Below are positions 8,512-18,092 of a stretch of 64,000 bases of DNA, piece after piece; the stretch's first letter is position 1, and every line of letters begins with the position of its first letter. The position numbers were made by a program, and so were the translations under genes. This DNA comes from Brevibacterium luteolum (GTDB lineage Bacteria > Actinomycetota > Actinomycetes > Actinomycetales > Brevibacteriaceae): assembly GCF_013004595.1 (NCBI RefSeq), contig NZ_JABEMC010000006.1:88888-152887 (forward strand), written 5' to 3'. The notes under the pieces are model-generated. The model had not been told where the DNA came from and did not search any database. It saw only the letters and a list, made by a program, of their open reading frames with translations.

Positions 8512-9842
8512 GTCAGGTTCCCTTCGGTCTCAGTCTCCCCCGCCTCGGGATCGGTGCTCCGTGCCCCAGCACCGTCACCGGCAGCTGCTCCCGCATCGAC
8601 AGCTGCACCGGCACCCGGCCAGGCGGGTGCCGCGGCGGCATGCTGGTGGAGTCTGCCGGCGGCGAGCGCTGCGAGGAAGCGGGCGTGGTCGGCGAGTCCC
8701 TCATCGGTGTGGCGGGCGCGCGGTGAGTGGTTCGAATCCTGTTCCTCGGCCACTGTGCCCGGAAGTGCTGCGCCGAGGTGGCCGTAGGTGCCCGGCACCT
8801 GTTGGAGGATGCGCGAGAAGTCCTCGGAGCCCGGTTTCGGCACCGTCACAAGGTGCGTGCGGCTCGGGCCGAACACCTCGGCGGCGGTGTCGAGATAGAA
8901 CGCGGTCTCGGTCTCATCGTTGATGACCGGCGGCAGCACCGACCGGTAGTCGACGTCTGCCTCCAAGCCGTGGGCGGATACGAGGGTGGACACGAGGTTC
9001 GGCAGCTCAGCTTCGGTGCGGGCGGTGGTGGCCTGGGAGAAGCAGCGGATCCCGACGGTGAGCTCGGCGGTGTCGGGGATGACATTGGGTGCGGTGCCGG
9101 CATGGAACTGGCCGACGGTGATGATGACCGGGTCGAAGGCATCGAAGCGGCGGGTCGCATACTCCTGCAGCTGGCCCACCAGCATCGCGCCGGCCTGGAT
9201 CGGGTCGCGGCCGGTGTGCGGGCGGGAGGCGTGTCCGCCCTTGCCGCGCACAGTGATGTTCATGATCGAGAACGCCGACATGTACGAGCCCGGCCGGCAG
9301 TACAGGTTACCGAGCGGCTGATCAGCTGACACGTGCACCCCGAAGGCGGCGATGACCGGCACTCCGGCGGCCTCGAGGACCCCTTCGCGCAGCATGTGAC
9401 CGGCACCGTCGTAGCCCTCCTCGCCGGGCTGGAACATGAAGATGACGTCGCCTGCCAGCTCGTCGCGGACATCGTGGAGCAGCCGCAGCGCTCCGTACAG
9501 ACCGGTGGTGTGCAGGTCGTGGCCGCAGGCGTGCATCGCGCCGTTGGTGGAGGCGAAATCGAAGCCGGTCGCCTCAGTCACCGGGAGGGCGTCCATGTCC
9601 CCGCGCAGCAGCACCGCCACCGGCTTCTCAGGGTCGCGCTTCCCGCCGCGCAGCACGACCGTCAGCGAGCTCAGCGACTGCCCATAGGTGACCTCGACAT
9701 CGAGGCCGTCGAGCCCGGCTGCGACCCGGGCCTGGGTCTTGGGCAGGTCGAGGCCGAGTTCGGGTTCGCGATGCAGATCGCGGCGCAGGCGCTGGAGTTC
9801 GGGCAGGAGGGTAGCCGCTGCGGCGGCGCTGATGATTGACAT
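8508..9842 (-). CDS. M20-family amidohydrolase (hippurate hydrolase-like)
   Basis: 444 residues. Family motifs are RRDLHREPELGLDLPKTQ at the N-terminus, RGDMDALPVTE, HACGHDLHTT and FQPGEEGYDGAGHM (metal ligands Cys/His/Glu), and KPGSEDFSRIL late in the protein. Such enzymes hydrolyse N-acyl amino acids with two divalent metals. The last ~45 residues are Ala/Pro/Gly-rich and lie outside the conserved domain. It is the first gene of the minus-strand operon that runs to the NUDIX hydrolase, and is divergent from the HNH gene. Confidence 0.88.
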   Translation of the reverse strand: MSIISAAAAATLLPELQRLRRDLHREPELGLDLPKTQARVAAGLDGLDVEVTYGQSLSSLTVVLRGGKRDPEKPVAVLLRGDMDALPVTEATGFDFASTNGAMHACGHDLHTTGLYGALRLLHDVRDELAGDVIFMFQPGEEGYDGAGHMLREGVLEAAGVPVIAAFGVHVSADQPLGNLYCRPGSYMSAFSIMNITVRGKGGHASRPHTGRDPIQAGAMLVGQLQEYATRRFDAFDPVIITVGQFHAGTAPNVIPDTAELTVGIRCFSQATTARTEAELPNLVSTLVSAHGLEADVDYRSVLPPVINDETETAFYLDTAAEVFGPSRTHLVTVPKPGSEDFSRILQQVPGTYGHLGAALPGTVAEEQDSNHSPRARHTDEGLADHARFLAALAAGRLHQHAAAAPAWPGAGAAVDAGAAAGDGAGARSTDPEAGETETEGNLT

Positions 9843-9965
9843 ACTCCCAGCCTAACCCCGCCGCACCCGCGATCCGGAAGCGATGTCAGTGGGTCCCGAT
9901 AGCCTGAAACCACGACGAAATCAGCAGCCGCTGATCGGCTGCACCCTCACAAGGAGGTGAGAGGA

Positions 9966-11870
9966 ATGGACCCCGATGACGACCCGCAGCTGGCCGTCGA
10001 GGTGCCGGCGAGCCCGGTGTCGCTGCTGGCTGATCATGTGGCCGCCTACAACCGGCAGCTGGGCCGCTATGAGGCGGTGCAGATGTACGGGCTGGCGCAG
10101 CTGGCCTTCGCGGTGCTCAACATCGACGACCGGCTCGCGACCCTGCCGCTGCAGCATCGGCCGGCCGATCCACCGGAGACAGGCGGGCCACCCGGCCCCG
10201 AGGCGGTGGCATGCGCGCCTGCATTCGATCCCGCGCGCATGGTCGGGTTCGTACCCGCGATGCCCGGGGTGACGGCGCCCGAGGCGGTGCTGCCCTCCCC
10301 TGCGGACGTCGCCGCAGGCCTGCGGCAGGTGCGCTTCAGCGGCTCGCTCATGTCGTGGTTCTGCGCCAATGACCGGGCTGAGAACGCGATACGCGTCGTG
10401 GTCTCGACGATGCACGACTGCTCGCTGCAGAAGGCCTACACCCTGGTCTCGCGGGCGCTTGTAGCGTTCGTCGGCCTACCGCGGCTGACCGCGCTCGTGC
10501 TGCGTGGACAGGTGCCCTTCGAGCGGCTGGACTACACCGCCCGCAAGAGCAGCGACCTCACGCTCGCGCAGCTGGAGGAGATGGACGCGTCTATCTCTGC
10601 GATCCCGGCACACCGGCCGATGCGCGAGGTGCGCCGGCATGTCGACATGGAGCTGGCGACGATCGAGCCCGAGGACGAGGCCGTTGAGCAGATCCACGAG
10701 CAGCGGGCGGTGCTCTTCGAAGCGCTGCCCGATGGCAGTGCGACGCTGACCCTGCGCGGGCCGCTGGCTCCGCTGACGGCGCTGTACAAGCGCACGCTCG
10801 CCTGTGCCCGCGGGGTCGTGCGCCAGCAGCTCGACGCCTTCGGCCTCGACCGCGGTGACACGGCAGGCAACGATGCGGAGCTGCAGCTGGTGGAGGATCG
10901 CACGATCCCGCAGACGATGTTCGACATGCTCACCGGGATGGCTCCAGCTACCCAGCTGCGCGTCGAACACGGCGACGGCGGAACGCAGCTTTTGGAGGTG
11001 TCGTGTCCCACGAGTGCCGAATGGTTGCGCCGACAGGCCACCGTCAACGTCACCGTGCCGGTGATGACACTGCTCGGCCGTGCCGAGCTGCCCGGTTCGC
11101 TGGAGGGCCAGCATCCGATTCCAGCCGTGACGGCCCGGCAGTTCGCTGCCGAGTCCTCGACGCTGTACCGGTTGCTGACCGACCCGCTCACCGGTGAGGT
11201 CCTCGATGAGCCCGCGCAGAAGTACGCGGTGCCGCGGGCGGTGCGCACGACGGTGCAGGCGGCCTGGTCGTGGTGCACGGCACCGGGCTGCAGCCGCCGG
11301 GCCTCGACGTCGGAGACCGATCACATCGAGTCGTTCAACCACCGTGACCCGTCTGCTGGCGGGCTGACGCAGGTGGGGAACATGCAGCCGCTGTGCAAGA
11401 CCCATCACGACCTCAAGACGCGCGGGCATCTGCGCGTGGTCAAGGGCGATGATGGTGTGCTGCGGTGGACGATGATGTTCGGGCTCACCGGTGAGGCGCG
11501 CAAGCCGCGCAATCCGGTCGAGCAGCGACAGGCGCGGATCATCGGTGAGGCACTGCCGGAGCCGATGCGCACCCTGCTGCACGATGACGCCACACCCGGT
11601 TCGCACTGGGCGACAAGCCCACCGGCCGAAGCCGAGCGGGCAGCCAACGCAAAGACTGCTACCGCGCCGGCAGAGCCTGATGCGGTGTATCTCGATACGG
11701 CCACTGAGCTGGCCCAGTATTACCTGGGCCTGGCACGGGCGGACGAGCTCAGCGATGCCGCCAGGCGCGAAGCACTGCGGGAGGAAACGCAGGAAGAAGG
11801 ACCGCAGGAGGACGGGTCCTCAGAGGAGGGAACCAGCGGAACGCCGTCAGACGACGCTCCCCCGTTCTGA
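9966..11870 (+). CDS. DUF222 / HNH endonuclease domain protein (13E12-type)
   Basis: 634 residues. The N-terminal two thirds is the helical DUF222 region (VAAYNRQLGRYEAVQMYGL through LTAMVL-like LTALVLRGQVPFERLDY). The C-terminus holds an HNH core with zinc cysteines: CTAPGC, then ETDHIESF and MQPLCKTHHDLK. These genes are multicopy in many actinobacteria; their biological role is unclear, and a mobile-intron-like origin has been proposed. The start at 9966 follows a near-perfect Shine-Dalgarno AAGGAGGTGA at 9951-9960. The tail is Glu-rich. Confidence 0.88.
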   Translation: MDPDDDPQLAVEVPASPVSLLADHVAAYNRQLGRYEAVQMYGLAQLAFAVLNIDDRLATLPLQHRPADPPETGGPPGPEAVACAPAFDPARMVGFVPAMPGVTAPEAVLPSPADVAAGLRQVRFSGSLMSWFCANDRAENAIRVVVSTMHDCSLQKAYTLVSRALVAFVGLPRLTALVLRGQVPFERLDYTARKSSDLTLAQLEEMDASISAIPAHRPMREVRRHVDMELATIEPEDEAVEQIHEQRAVLFEALPDGSATLTLRGPLAPLTALYKRTLACARGVVRQQLDAFGLDRGDTAGNDAELQLVEDRTIPQTMFDMLTGMAPATQLRVEHGDGGTQLLEVSCPTSAEWLRRQATVNVTVPVMTLLGRAELPGSLEGQHPIPAVTARQFAAESSTLYRLLTDPLTGEVLDEPAQKYAVPRAVRTTVQAAWSWCTAPGCSRRASTSETDHIESFNHRDPSAGGLTQVGNMQPLCKTHHDLKTRGHLRVVKGDDGVLRWTMMFGLTGEARKPRNPVEQRQARIIGEALPEPMRTLLHDDATPGSHWATSPPAEAERAANAKTATAPAEPDAVYLDTATELAQYYLGLARADELSDAARREALREETQEEGPQEDGSSEEGTSGTPSDDAPPF

Positions 11871-11888
11871 CCAGCAGGCTCAGTCGGC

Positions 11889-12401
11889 TTAGCGCTGGCG
11901 CTTCTCTTCGGCTAGCCGTTCTTTTTCGGCTCGTCGCTGCTTCCGCCGCTCTTCCAACGCGGCGAGTGCCTCCGGGCTGCCCGGCAGCAGCGGAGGCGGC
12001 TGGTCGACCGGCGGTGACAGCGGCGCACCGGAGCCTTCGACGATGACATAGGTCATCGTCACCCGGGCATCATGGGTGATCGACAGGTGGATGTTCTCTC
12101 CGCCGATCTTCCGGAAGTGCTCGAGCACCGGCCCGGAGAGCCGGAACGACGGCGCACCCGAAGGCGCGGAGACGACTTCGGCGTGCTGCCATTCGATGAT
12201 GCCCGGATACTGCATCGCCTTGACGAGCGCTTCCTTCGCGGAGAACCGTGCGGCCAGCGACTCCGGTGTGCGCAGCTTGCCGTTGCGTTTGAGCTGCTCG
12301 GCAGGGGTCAGCAGCCGGTCGAGCAGCTCGGGCACCCGCTCGATGTGCTCAGCGAAGCGCGGCACATCGGCGATGTCGAGGCCGATTCCGATGATCCCCA
12401 T
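11889..12401 (-). CDS. acpS: Holo-[acyl-carrier-protein] synthase
   Basis: 170 residues; the AcpS core occupies about 125. IGIGLDIADVPRF supplies the Mg-binding aspartate, and SLAARFSAKEALVKAM is the second signature with the catalytic Glu/Lys. It transfers phosphopantetheine from CoA to the serine of acyl carrier proteins. The last ~40 residues (from PPVDQPPPLLPG) are a proline patch and a charged Arg/Lys/Glu helix not seen in short AcpS proteins. It lies 15 bp after glmS on the same strand. In this window it could also modify the ACP at 59768. Confidence 0.92.
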   Translation of the reverse strand: MGIIGIGLDIADVPRFAEHIERVPELLDRLLTPAEQLKRNGKLRTPESLAARFSAKEALVKAMQYPGIIEWQHAEVVSAPSGAPSFRLSGPVLEHFRKIGGENIHLSITHDARVTMTYVIVEGSGAPLSPPVDQPPPLLPGSPEALAALEERRKQRRAEKERLAEEKRQR

Positions 12402-12416
12402 AGCTGCCTGCCTGTC

Positions 12417-14288
12417 TTACTCGACGGTGACGGACTTGGCGAGGTTGCGCGGCTGGTCGACGTCCAGGCCCTTCATCGTCGCCAGTTCCATGGCGAAGAA
12501 CTGCAGCGGGATCGTCGTCAGCAGCGGTGCGAGCAGCGTCGGGGTCTGCGGGACGTAGAACACCTCGGAGGCGTACTCCTGCACAGCCTCGTCACCCTCT
12601 TCGGCGATGACGATCGTGTTCGCTCCGCGGGCACGGACCTCCTGGATGTTGGAGATGACCTTCGCGTGCAGGGAGTCACGGCCTTCCTTGCTCGGCACGA
12701 TGATGAACACGAGCTGCCCGTCCTCGATGAGGGCGATCGGCCCGTGCTTGAGCTCGCCGGCAGCGAAGCCCTCAGCGTGGATGTAGGCGAGCTCCTTGAG
12801 CTTGAGCGCACCTTCGAGCGCAACCGGATAGCCAACGTGCCGACCGAGGAACAGCACCGACTGGGTGTCCTGCACACTGCGGGCAAGCTGCTCGACCTGC
12901 CCCTTGAGCTGAAGGACCTTTTCGATCTTCTCCGGGATCTGCTGCAGCTCATCGAGGATGACGCGCACCTCATCGGTGAACTTGTTCCCACGTAGCTGCG
13001 CCAGGTACAGGCCCAGCAGGTAGCAGGCGACGATCTGAGACAGGAACGCCTTCGTCGAGGCGACCGCCACCTCGGGTCCGGCATGGGTGTAGAGCGCCGC
13101 ATCGGATTCGCGCGGGATCGTCGAGCCGTAGGTGTTGCAGATCGCGACGACCTTTGCACCCTGCTGGCGGGCGTGGCGCACCGCCATGATCGTGTCCATC
13201 GTCTCGCCGGACTGCGATACGGCGACAACAAGGGTCTTCTCGTTGACGACCGGGTCACGGTAGCGGAACTCGTGGGCGAGTTCGACCTCGACGGGGATGC
13301 GGCACCAGTGCTCGATCGTGTACTTGGCGACCTGGCCGGCGTAGGCGGCGGTGCCGCAGGCGATGACGATCATCTTGTCGATTGACTTGAGGATCGTCTC
13401 ATCGACGTGGATCTCATCAAGGGTCAGCTTGCCGTCGGCATCCATCCGGCCGAGCAGGGTGTCGGCCACGGCCTGCGGCTGGTCGTGGATCTCCTTGTCC
13501 ATGAAGGAGGCGAAGCCGCCCTTTTCGGCTGCGGCGGTGTCCCAGTCGACGTTGAAGCTCGTACCCTCGACAGGGTTGCCCTCGGCGTCGATGATGGCGA
13601 CGGAGTCCGGGGTGATGGTGACGATCTCGTCCTGGCCGATCTCAACAGCCTTGCGGGTGTGGTCGATGAAGGCTGCGACGTCGGAGCCGAGGAAGTTCTC
13701 GCCCTCGCCGAGCCCGATGACCAGCGGCGAGTTGCGGCGGGCAGCCACGACAGTGCCCGGCTTGTCGGCGTGCACGGCCAGCAGCGTGAACGCTCCTTCG
13801 AGCTCGCCGGCGGTCAGGCGCATCGCCTCGGTCAGGTCCTTGGTCGTGGCGTAGTTCTTCGCCAGCTGGTGGCCGGCGACCTCGGTGTCGGTCTCGGAGA
13901 GGAACTCGACGCCATCGGCCTGCAGCTCGGCCTTGAGGGAGGCGAAGTTCTCGATGATGCCGTTGTGGATGACCGCCAGCTGGCCGCCGTCGGCAAGGTG
14001 CGGGTGCGCGTTGTCGTCGGTCGGCCCGCCGTGTGTGGCCCACCGGGTGTGGCCGATGCCGGTCATCGCCGCCGGCAGCGGGTGGGCTTCGAGCTCCTCG
14101 GTCAGCGCCGAGAGCTTGCCGGCCTTCTTCGCACTGGCGACCTGGCCCTCATCGGTGACGAGCGCGACGCCGGCTGAGTCGTAGCCGCGGTATTCGAGCC
14201 GCTTGAGGCCGCCGAGCACGACGTCAAGGGCGCTGTGGCCCGCTGCTTCGGGGGTTGACGATGAAACGTATCCAACAATTCCGCACAT
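12417..14288 (-). CDS. glmS: Glutamine--fructose-6-phosphate aminotransferase (isomerizing)
   Basis: 623 residues. The processed N-terminal cysteine nucleophile is in MCGIVGYV, chosen as the start although the frame remains open upstream. Glutaminase motifs IGHTRWATHG and HNGIIEN are followed by two SIS domains (CGTAAYAG, SQSGETMDT, STKAFLSQ) and the C-terminal LAKSVTVE. The enzyme makes glucosamine-6-phosphate, first step of UDP-GlcNAc synthesis; glmM at 35563 performs the next step. No ribozyme-like leader was recognised upstream. Confidence 0.97.
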   Translation of the reverse strand: MCGIVGYVSSSTPEAAGHSALDVVLGGLKRLEYRGYDSAGVALVTDEGQVASAKKAGKLSALTEELEAHPLPAAMTGIGHTRWATHGGPTDDNAHPHLADGGQLAVIHNGIIENFASLKAELQADGVEFLSETDTEVAGHQLAKNYATTKDLTEAMRLTAGELEGAFTLLAVHADKPGTVVAARRNSPLVIGLGEGENFLGSDVAAFIDHTRKAVEIGQDEIVTITPDSVAIIDAEGNPVEGTSFNVDWDTAAAEKGGFASFMDKEIHDQPQAVADTLLGRMDADGKLTLDEIHVDETILKSIDKMIVIACGTAAYAGQVAKYTIEHWCRIPVEVELAHEFRYRDPVVNEKTLVVAVSQSGETMDTIMAVRHARQQGAKVVAICNTYGSTIPRESDAALYTHAGPEVAVASTKAFLSQIVACYLLGLYLAQLRGNKFTDEVRVILDELQQIPEKIEKVLQLKGQVEQLARSVQDTQSVLFLGRHVGYPVALEGALKLKELAYIHAEGFAAGELKHGPIALIEDGQLVFIIVPSKEGRDSLHAKVISNIQEVRARGANTIVIAEEGDEAVQEYASEVFYVPQTPTLLAPLLTTIPLQFFAMELATMKGLDVDQPRNLAKSVTVE

Positions 14289-14404
14289 AGATTTCAGTCT
14301 AAACCCGCCAGCGCCCAGCACCTGCACCTTCGCGCCCGCCCGGCGCGTGACGTCTGCGACTCTGCGCCGGCTGGTCGATCCCGCTCCCGAGGCGGTGATT
14401 GCGC

Positions 14405-15772
14405 TCAGCTGAGTGCGTCGCTGACCTCGTTGGCTGCCCGCCGGCCGCTGCGGACTGCCCCGTCCATGTAGCCGTTCCATTCGGTTGCGGTTTCCGCTCC
14501 GGCCCAATGCACAGGGCCGACGGGCCGGCGCAGCTCCTCACCGACGTGCGTCCACAGCCCCGCTCCGAGCCGGCCGCCGTAGCAACCGCGCGTGAACGGC
14601 TCAGCACTCCAGTCACGCTGCAGCACTTCGAGCGGCTTGCGCGCATTTTCACCGAAGAAGTCGGCTAAGCACTCAAGCACTCGCGCGGTGCGCTCATCCT
14701 CCGGAACACCGGCGAAGGCCTTCGCGTGGTGACCCTCGACGAAGGCTACGAGGATCCCGGACTCCTCGCCGGGAATGCAGTTGTCGTAGACGAGCGCTAC
14801 ATCGTGATCAAGGCTGAGCACCGTGCCCCGCAGGCCTGCATCGCGCCAGAACGGCCTGGCATACCGGAGCTGGAACTTGATGACGTTTCCGCCGGGCATC
14901 TGGGAGGTGAGAACGTCGCGGTTCGGCGGCATCGGCGGGTCGTACCGCAGCCGACCTGCCAACGTCGGCGGCAAAGTCACGACAGCCCGGCGAGCGCGCA
15001 CATCATTCGTGGTGGTGTGCACTGTGACGCCGTCGTCGCCGTATGTCAGTCCTGTGACCTCGGTGCTGAGATGCACACGTTTCCCCAGCCGGCTCGCCAG
15101 ACGCTCGGAGATCTGGTGAGTGCCGCCTGACACGCGCGCCTCCTGCGCCCCGCCGATCGTCGCCATCATGCGATGCAGCCCACCGCCAGCGGCAAGGTAG
15201 AAGAGACAGTGCAACGCGGAATACTCTTCGGATTCGGCTGCGAAGATCGTTGCGAGAAGCACGTCGAGCACGTTTCGAACTTCAGGCGTTGGGACGTTCT
15301 CCGTCAGCCATTGCTGTGTTGTCATGCGATCCAGCTCCATGGCTCTGTCCGACAGCCATGGTCGCTCGATGTCGATACCAGCACAGGTGCGGTCAATCAT
15401 GTCCACGGTGGACTGGAACTCAGCGGCCAGTTCGTCGGTCAGTCCGATCGCGTCGTCGTCGCTGGAGTAGATCTGTCCGCCGATCGCCAGGAGCGTCTTG
15501 CCTTCGTCGTAGACCGTGAACGTCTCCAAACCGAGGTCGTCGATCAGCTCCAGTACGGCGTCCTGAGTCGGCCCGACCCATTGCCCGCCGAGCTCGATCG
15601 AGAGCCCGCCTGAGAATGTTCCGTTCTCATTTCGGCCGGCGACCCGGTCTCGGGCCTCGAGCACAATGACGTCGTATCCAGCCTCCACGAGCTGTGTCGC
15701 AGCGGTGAGGCCGGAAAGCCCAGCGCCAACGACCACCACGTCGTGGTCCGGCGCGACGTTCTGCGTCTTCAT
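14405..15772 (-). CDS. Flavin monoamine oxidase family protein
   Basis: 455 residues. The dinucleotide fold VVVVGAGLSGLTAATQLVEAG begins near residue 10, then VLEARDRVAGR and the GG-motif LGGQWVGPTQ. The C-terminal FAD-contact region is VHWAGAETATEWNGYMDGAVRSG, as in putrescine/tyramine oxidases. It should oxidatively deaminate a primary amine to aldehyde, ammonia and hydrogen peroxide. The start at 15772 is preceded by GGAGA. Together with the TetR gene and the APC permease beyond it, it forms an amine-uptake and catabolism locus. Confidence 0.9.
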   Translation of the reverse strand: MKTQNVAPDHDVVVVGAGLSGLTAATQLVEAGYDVIVLEARDRVAGRNENGTFSGGLSIELGGQWVGPTQDAVLELIDDLGLETFTVYDEGKTLLAIGGQIYSSDDDAIGLTDELAAEFQSTVDMIDRTCAGIDIERPWLSDRAMELDRMTTQQWLTENVPTPEVRNVLDVLLATIFAAESEEYSALHCLFYLAAGGGLHRMMATIGGAQEARVSGGTHQISERLASRLGKRVHLSTEVTGLTYGDDGVTVHTTTNDVRARRAVVTLPPTLAGRLRYDPPMPPNRDVLTSQMPGGNVIKFQLRYARPFWRDAGLRGTVLSLDHDVALVYDNCIPGEESGILVAFVEGHHAKAFAGVPEDERTARVLECLADFFGENARKPLEVLQRDWSAEPFTRGCYGGRLGAGLWTHVGEELRRPVGPVHWAGAETATEWNGYMDGAVRSGRRAANEVSDALS

Positions 15773-15839
15773 AATCTCTGTCTCCGATCTTTGAGATGCC
15801 CATTGCATATGCCCTGAGCGAAAGTCCTGGGGAGGTGTC

Positions 15840-16451
15840 TCAGCTGCACAGGTCTTCGGGAGAGAGACCCAGGCTCTCTCCAATTGCCTTTGCCAGTTGA
15901 CGTCGCAGAGCCTCGCGGTCGCGGTACTGGACGAGACCATGCGCGTTGAGGCCATCCGCCACCGCAATGATGTGCCACGCGGTGGCGTCCGGATCTCTGC
16001 ATTCAACGTCACCGGCATCGACGGCGGCTTCGATCAGCTGTTGGATGAATGCTTGCCACGCGTCCATATGCGCACGTACTTCTGCGGCGATGGGCAATAC
16101 CCGTAGGCCGTAACTCCACGCGTCGAGCCAGAGTGCTGAGGCCCCTTCGCGGCCCGCTCTCGTGAGCAGCTCGGTCAGCAGTCGCAGCCGGTTGCGCGTG
16201 CTCGTCTCTGTCTCCACCACCTCGCGGAAATCTTCCAGCTCGGCAGTCAGCACGCGACCGACGGTTTCGGCTCGCAGAACGTCCATCGAATCCACGTAGT
16301 GGGCGATAAGCCCCGGCACCACACCCATCCGCTGCGCCAGCGAGCGCACCGTGACCGCAGCAAGACCGTCAGACACCGCAATGGCATCTGCAGCCTCGCG
16401 CATCTCGGCGCGACGCTGCTCAGCAGACTTGCGCACTCTCGGGCCCGCCAT
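15840..16451 (-). CDS. TetR family regulator of the amine locus (BetI-like)
   Basis: 203 residues from the ATG at 16451; earlier in-frame starts exist but add a non-conserved stretch. The HTH is in the region AADAIAVSDGLAAVTVRSLAQRMGV, followed by PGLIAHYVDSMDVL, the usual TetR helix 3 and turn. The ligand domain is BetI-type (TRNRLRLLTELL, WLDAWSYGLR). It is divergent from the permease, with a palindromic operator between them, and upstream of the amine oxidase on the same strand. The likely role is a repressor released by the amine or its product. Confidence 0.88.
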   Translation of the reverse strand: MAGPRVRKSAEQRRAEMREAADAIAVSDGLAAVTVRSLAQRMGVVPGLIAHYVDSMDVLRAETVGRVLTAELEDFREVVETETSTRNRLRLLTELLTRAGREGASALWLDAWSYGLRVLPIAAEVRAHMDAWQAFIQQLIEAAVDAGDVECRDPDATAWHIIAVADGLNAHGLVQYRDREALRRQLAKAIGESLGLSPEDLCS

Positions 16452-16494
16452 CTCTTGACACCGTCCTGTACGTTGCCTAGGTTGTGACACACGC

Positions 16495-16518
16495 CATATT
16501 GGTCACCTGACCAATATG
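16495..16518. promoter_or_regulatory. Palindromic operator for the divergent TetR regulator
   Basis: The core TATTGGTCACCTGACCAATA sits in a 24-bp inverted repeat (11-bp perfect arms, CATATTGGTCA and TGACCAATATG, around CC). It lies between the TetR gene (start 16451) and the permease (start 16614). Position and symmetry are what a TetR dimer needs to control both genes. Confidence 0.75.
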
Positions 16519-16613
16519 ACTGCTCCCGCTTGACGCGTCAACCCGGCAACCACTGCTCACACCGACGTCGAAGCTGGTGCAACGCAGCACCGCACTCGAG
16601 AGGAACTCTCCGC

Positions 16614-17951
16614 ATGACACCTGAGAGCACCACCATCCACAGTCCGACGCTGCGCCGCTCGCTCGGCATTCCGACTCTTGTCATGTTCGGCCTTTCGTAC
16701 ATGGTGCCGATGACTGTCTTCACCACATACGGCATCGTCAACGAGATCACTCAGGGTCATCTGTCACTGGCCTATGCGGTGACCTTGAGCGCCATGGTCT
16801 TCACCGCGGTCAGCTATGCCGTGCTCAGTCGCGAAGTGCCCGCCGCTGGCGCCGCCTATGACTATGCGCGCGCTGGTTTCGGCGGCCATATCGGCTTCAT
16901 GACCGGCTGGGTCATCATGGTCGACTACATTCTCCTGCCGATGCTCAACTACCTGCTCATCGGCCTCTATCTCCACGAACAGTTCCCCGCCGCACCCGCC
17001 TGGATGTTCTCAAAGGCTGCCCTCCTGCTCGTCCTCGTCCTCAACATCGTCGGCATCAACGCCGTCAAGCATGCCAATGTTGTGCTCGTGTCGCTGCAGG
17101 TTCTCTTCTTCATCATCTTCGCTGTCATGGCGCTGCGGTCATTCGACCCGAACATCAGCCTTCTCGATCCGTTCATCGGCGGGGATATCGACGCTTCCCT
17201 CATCATGGCGGGAGCAGCGATCCTATGCCTGTCATTCCTCGGGTTCGACGCAGTCTCGACGATGTCGGAGGAGGCCAAGGAGCCACGGCGGACAGTACCC
17301 GTCGCCGTCATCCTCACGACCTTGGCAGGCGGAGGGATCTTCATCGTCATCTCCTGGCTGGCACACGTGGCCCATCCGAACGTCGTCACCGGAGAGAACG
17401 CCGACACCGCAGCCCTCGCCATGCTCATGCACATCGGCGGAAACCTGCTCGTCGCGCTCTTCCTAGCCGCGTATGTCACTGGCGCCCTCGGCTCAGCCCT
17501 CGCCTCGCAGGCAAGCGTCTCACGGATCCTCTACAGCATGGGTCGCGACGGCGTGCTGCCGCGTCGCATCTTCGGTGTCCTGAGCGAGCGGTTCCGCACT
17601 CCAGTCGGAGCGATTCTCGTCGTCGCGGTCATTTCAGTCTCGGCCGTCTTCGCCAGCGTCGATTTCGTCGCCTCCATCGTGAGCTTCGGCGCGCTCACTG
17701 CCTTCACCGTCGTCAACCTGGCCGTCGTCTCGATCTTCCTCGTGCAGAAACGTCACCGAGGAGCGCCGTCGATCCTTCTCTACGGTCTCGTGCCGGTCGT
17801 CGGTTTCGGCCTGACGTTGTGGCTGTGGACGAGCCTTTCAGGTTCAACGCTGTTCTTCGGCTTGCTATGGGTCGCGCTTGGCGTCGGATACTTGGCCGTC
17901 CTCACCCGCGGGTTCCGCGAACCGCCCCCATCCCTCAACCTGCGGGAGTAA
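16614..17951 (+). CDS. APC family amino acid/polyamine permease
   Basis: 445 residues with about 12 hydrophobic segments, the APC fold. Recognisable parts are IPTLVMFGLSYMVPMTVFTTYG in TM1, AAGAAYDYARAGFGGHIGF in TM3 and FLGFDAVSTMSEEAKEPRRTVP around TM6-7, the last being diagnostic of the family. It resembles putrescine importers (PuuP type) and would bring in the substrate of the amine oxidase encoded 0.8 kb away. The ATG at 16614 follows GAGAGGAA. Frame extends upstream but without a credible start. Confidence 0.88.
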   Translation: MTPESTTIHSPTLRRSLGIPTLVMFGLSYMVPMTVFTTYGIVNEITQGHLSLAYAVTLSAMVFTAVSYAVLSREVPAAGAAYDYARAGFGGHIGFMTGWVIMVDYILLPMLNYLLIGLYLHEQFPAAPAWMFSKAALLLVLVLNIVGINAVKHANVVLVSLQVLFFIIFAVMALRSFDPNISLLDPFIGGDIDASLIMAGAAILCLSFLGFDAVSTMSEEAKEPRRTVPVAVILTTLAGGGIFIVISWLAHVAHPNVVTGENADTAALAMLMHIGGNLLVALFLAAYVTGALGSALASQASVSRILYSMGRDGVLPRRIFGVLSERFRTPVGAILVVAVISVSAVFASVDFVASIVSFGALTAFTVVNLAVVSIFLVQKRHRGAPSILLYGLVPVVGFGLTLWLWTSLSGSTLFFGLLWVALGVGYLAVLTRGFREPPPSLNLRE

Positions 17952-18092
17952 CCGCTTCAGCTAGGCCGTCGGTCCCCGTTGCCGAGTCGATAACCGGTGC
18001 CTGTGCTGGTATCGGCAGATCTGCCAGCCTCGCACCCGCCCACCCGAGGAACCGCGCCACAGCTTCTGGGCTGCTCGTGCAACAATGTCGGC

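Noticed and set aside
8722..8745. T-loop-like GGTTCGAATCC suggesting a tRNA
   Set aside because: It lies inside the conserved-length amidohydrolase gene and no matching acceptor, D or anticodon arms are found around it.
11890..12000. Charged C-terminus of AcpS considered as a separate fused gene
   Set aside because: It is a single short low-complexity tail in frame without any domain.
14289..14404. glmS leader considered for a ribozyme or riboswitch
   Set aside because: Only about 115 bp with no conserved core recognised; actinobacterial glmS genes are not known for the ribozyme.
18014..18025. GGCAGATCTGCC palindrome between permease and coaA
   Set aside because: Only 12 bp with no loop, so it makes a poor terminator, and there is no regulator nearby to link to it.
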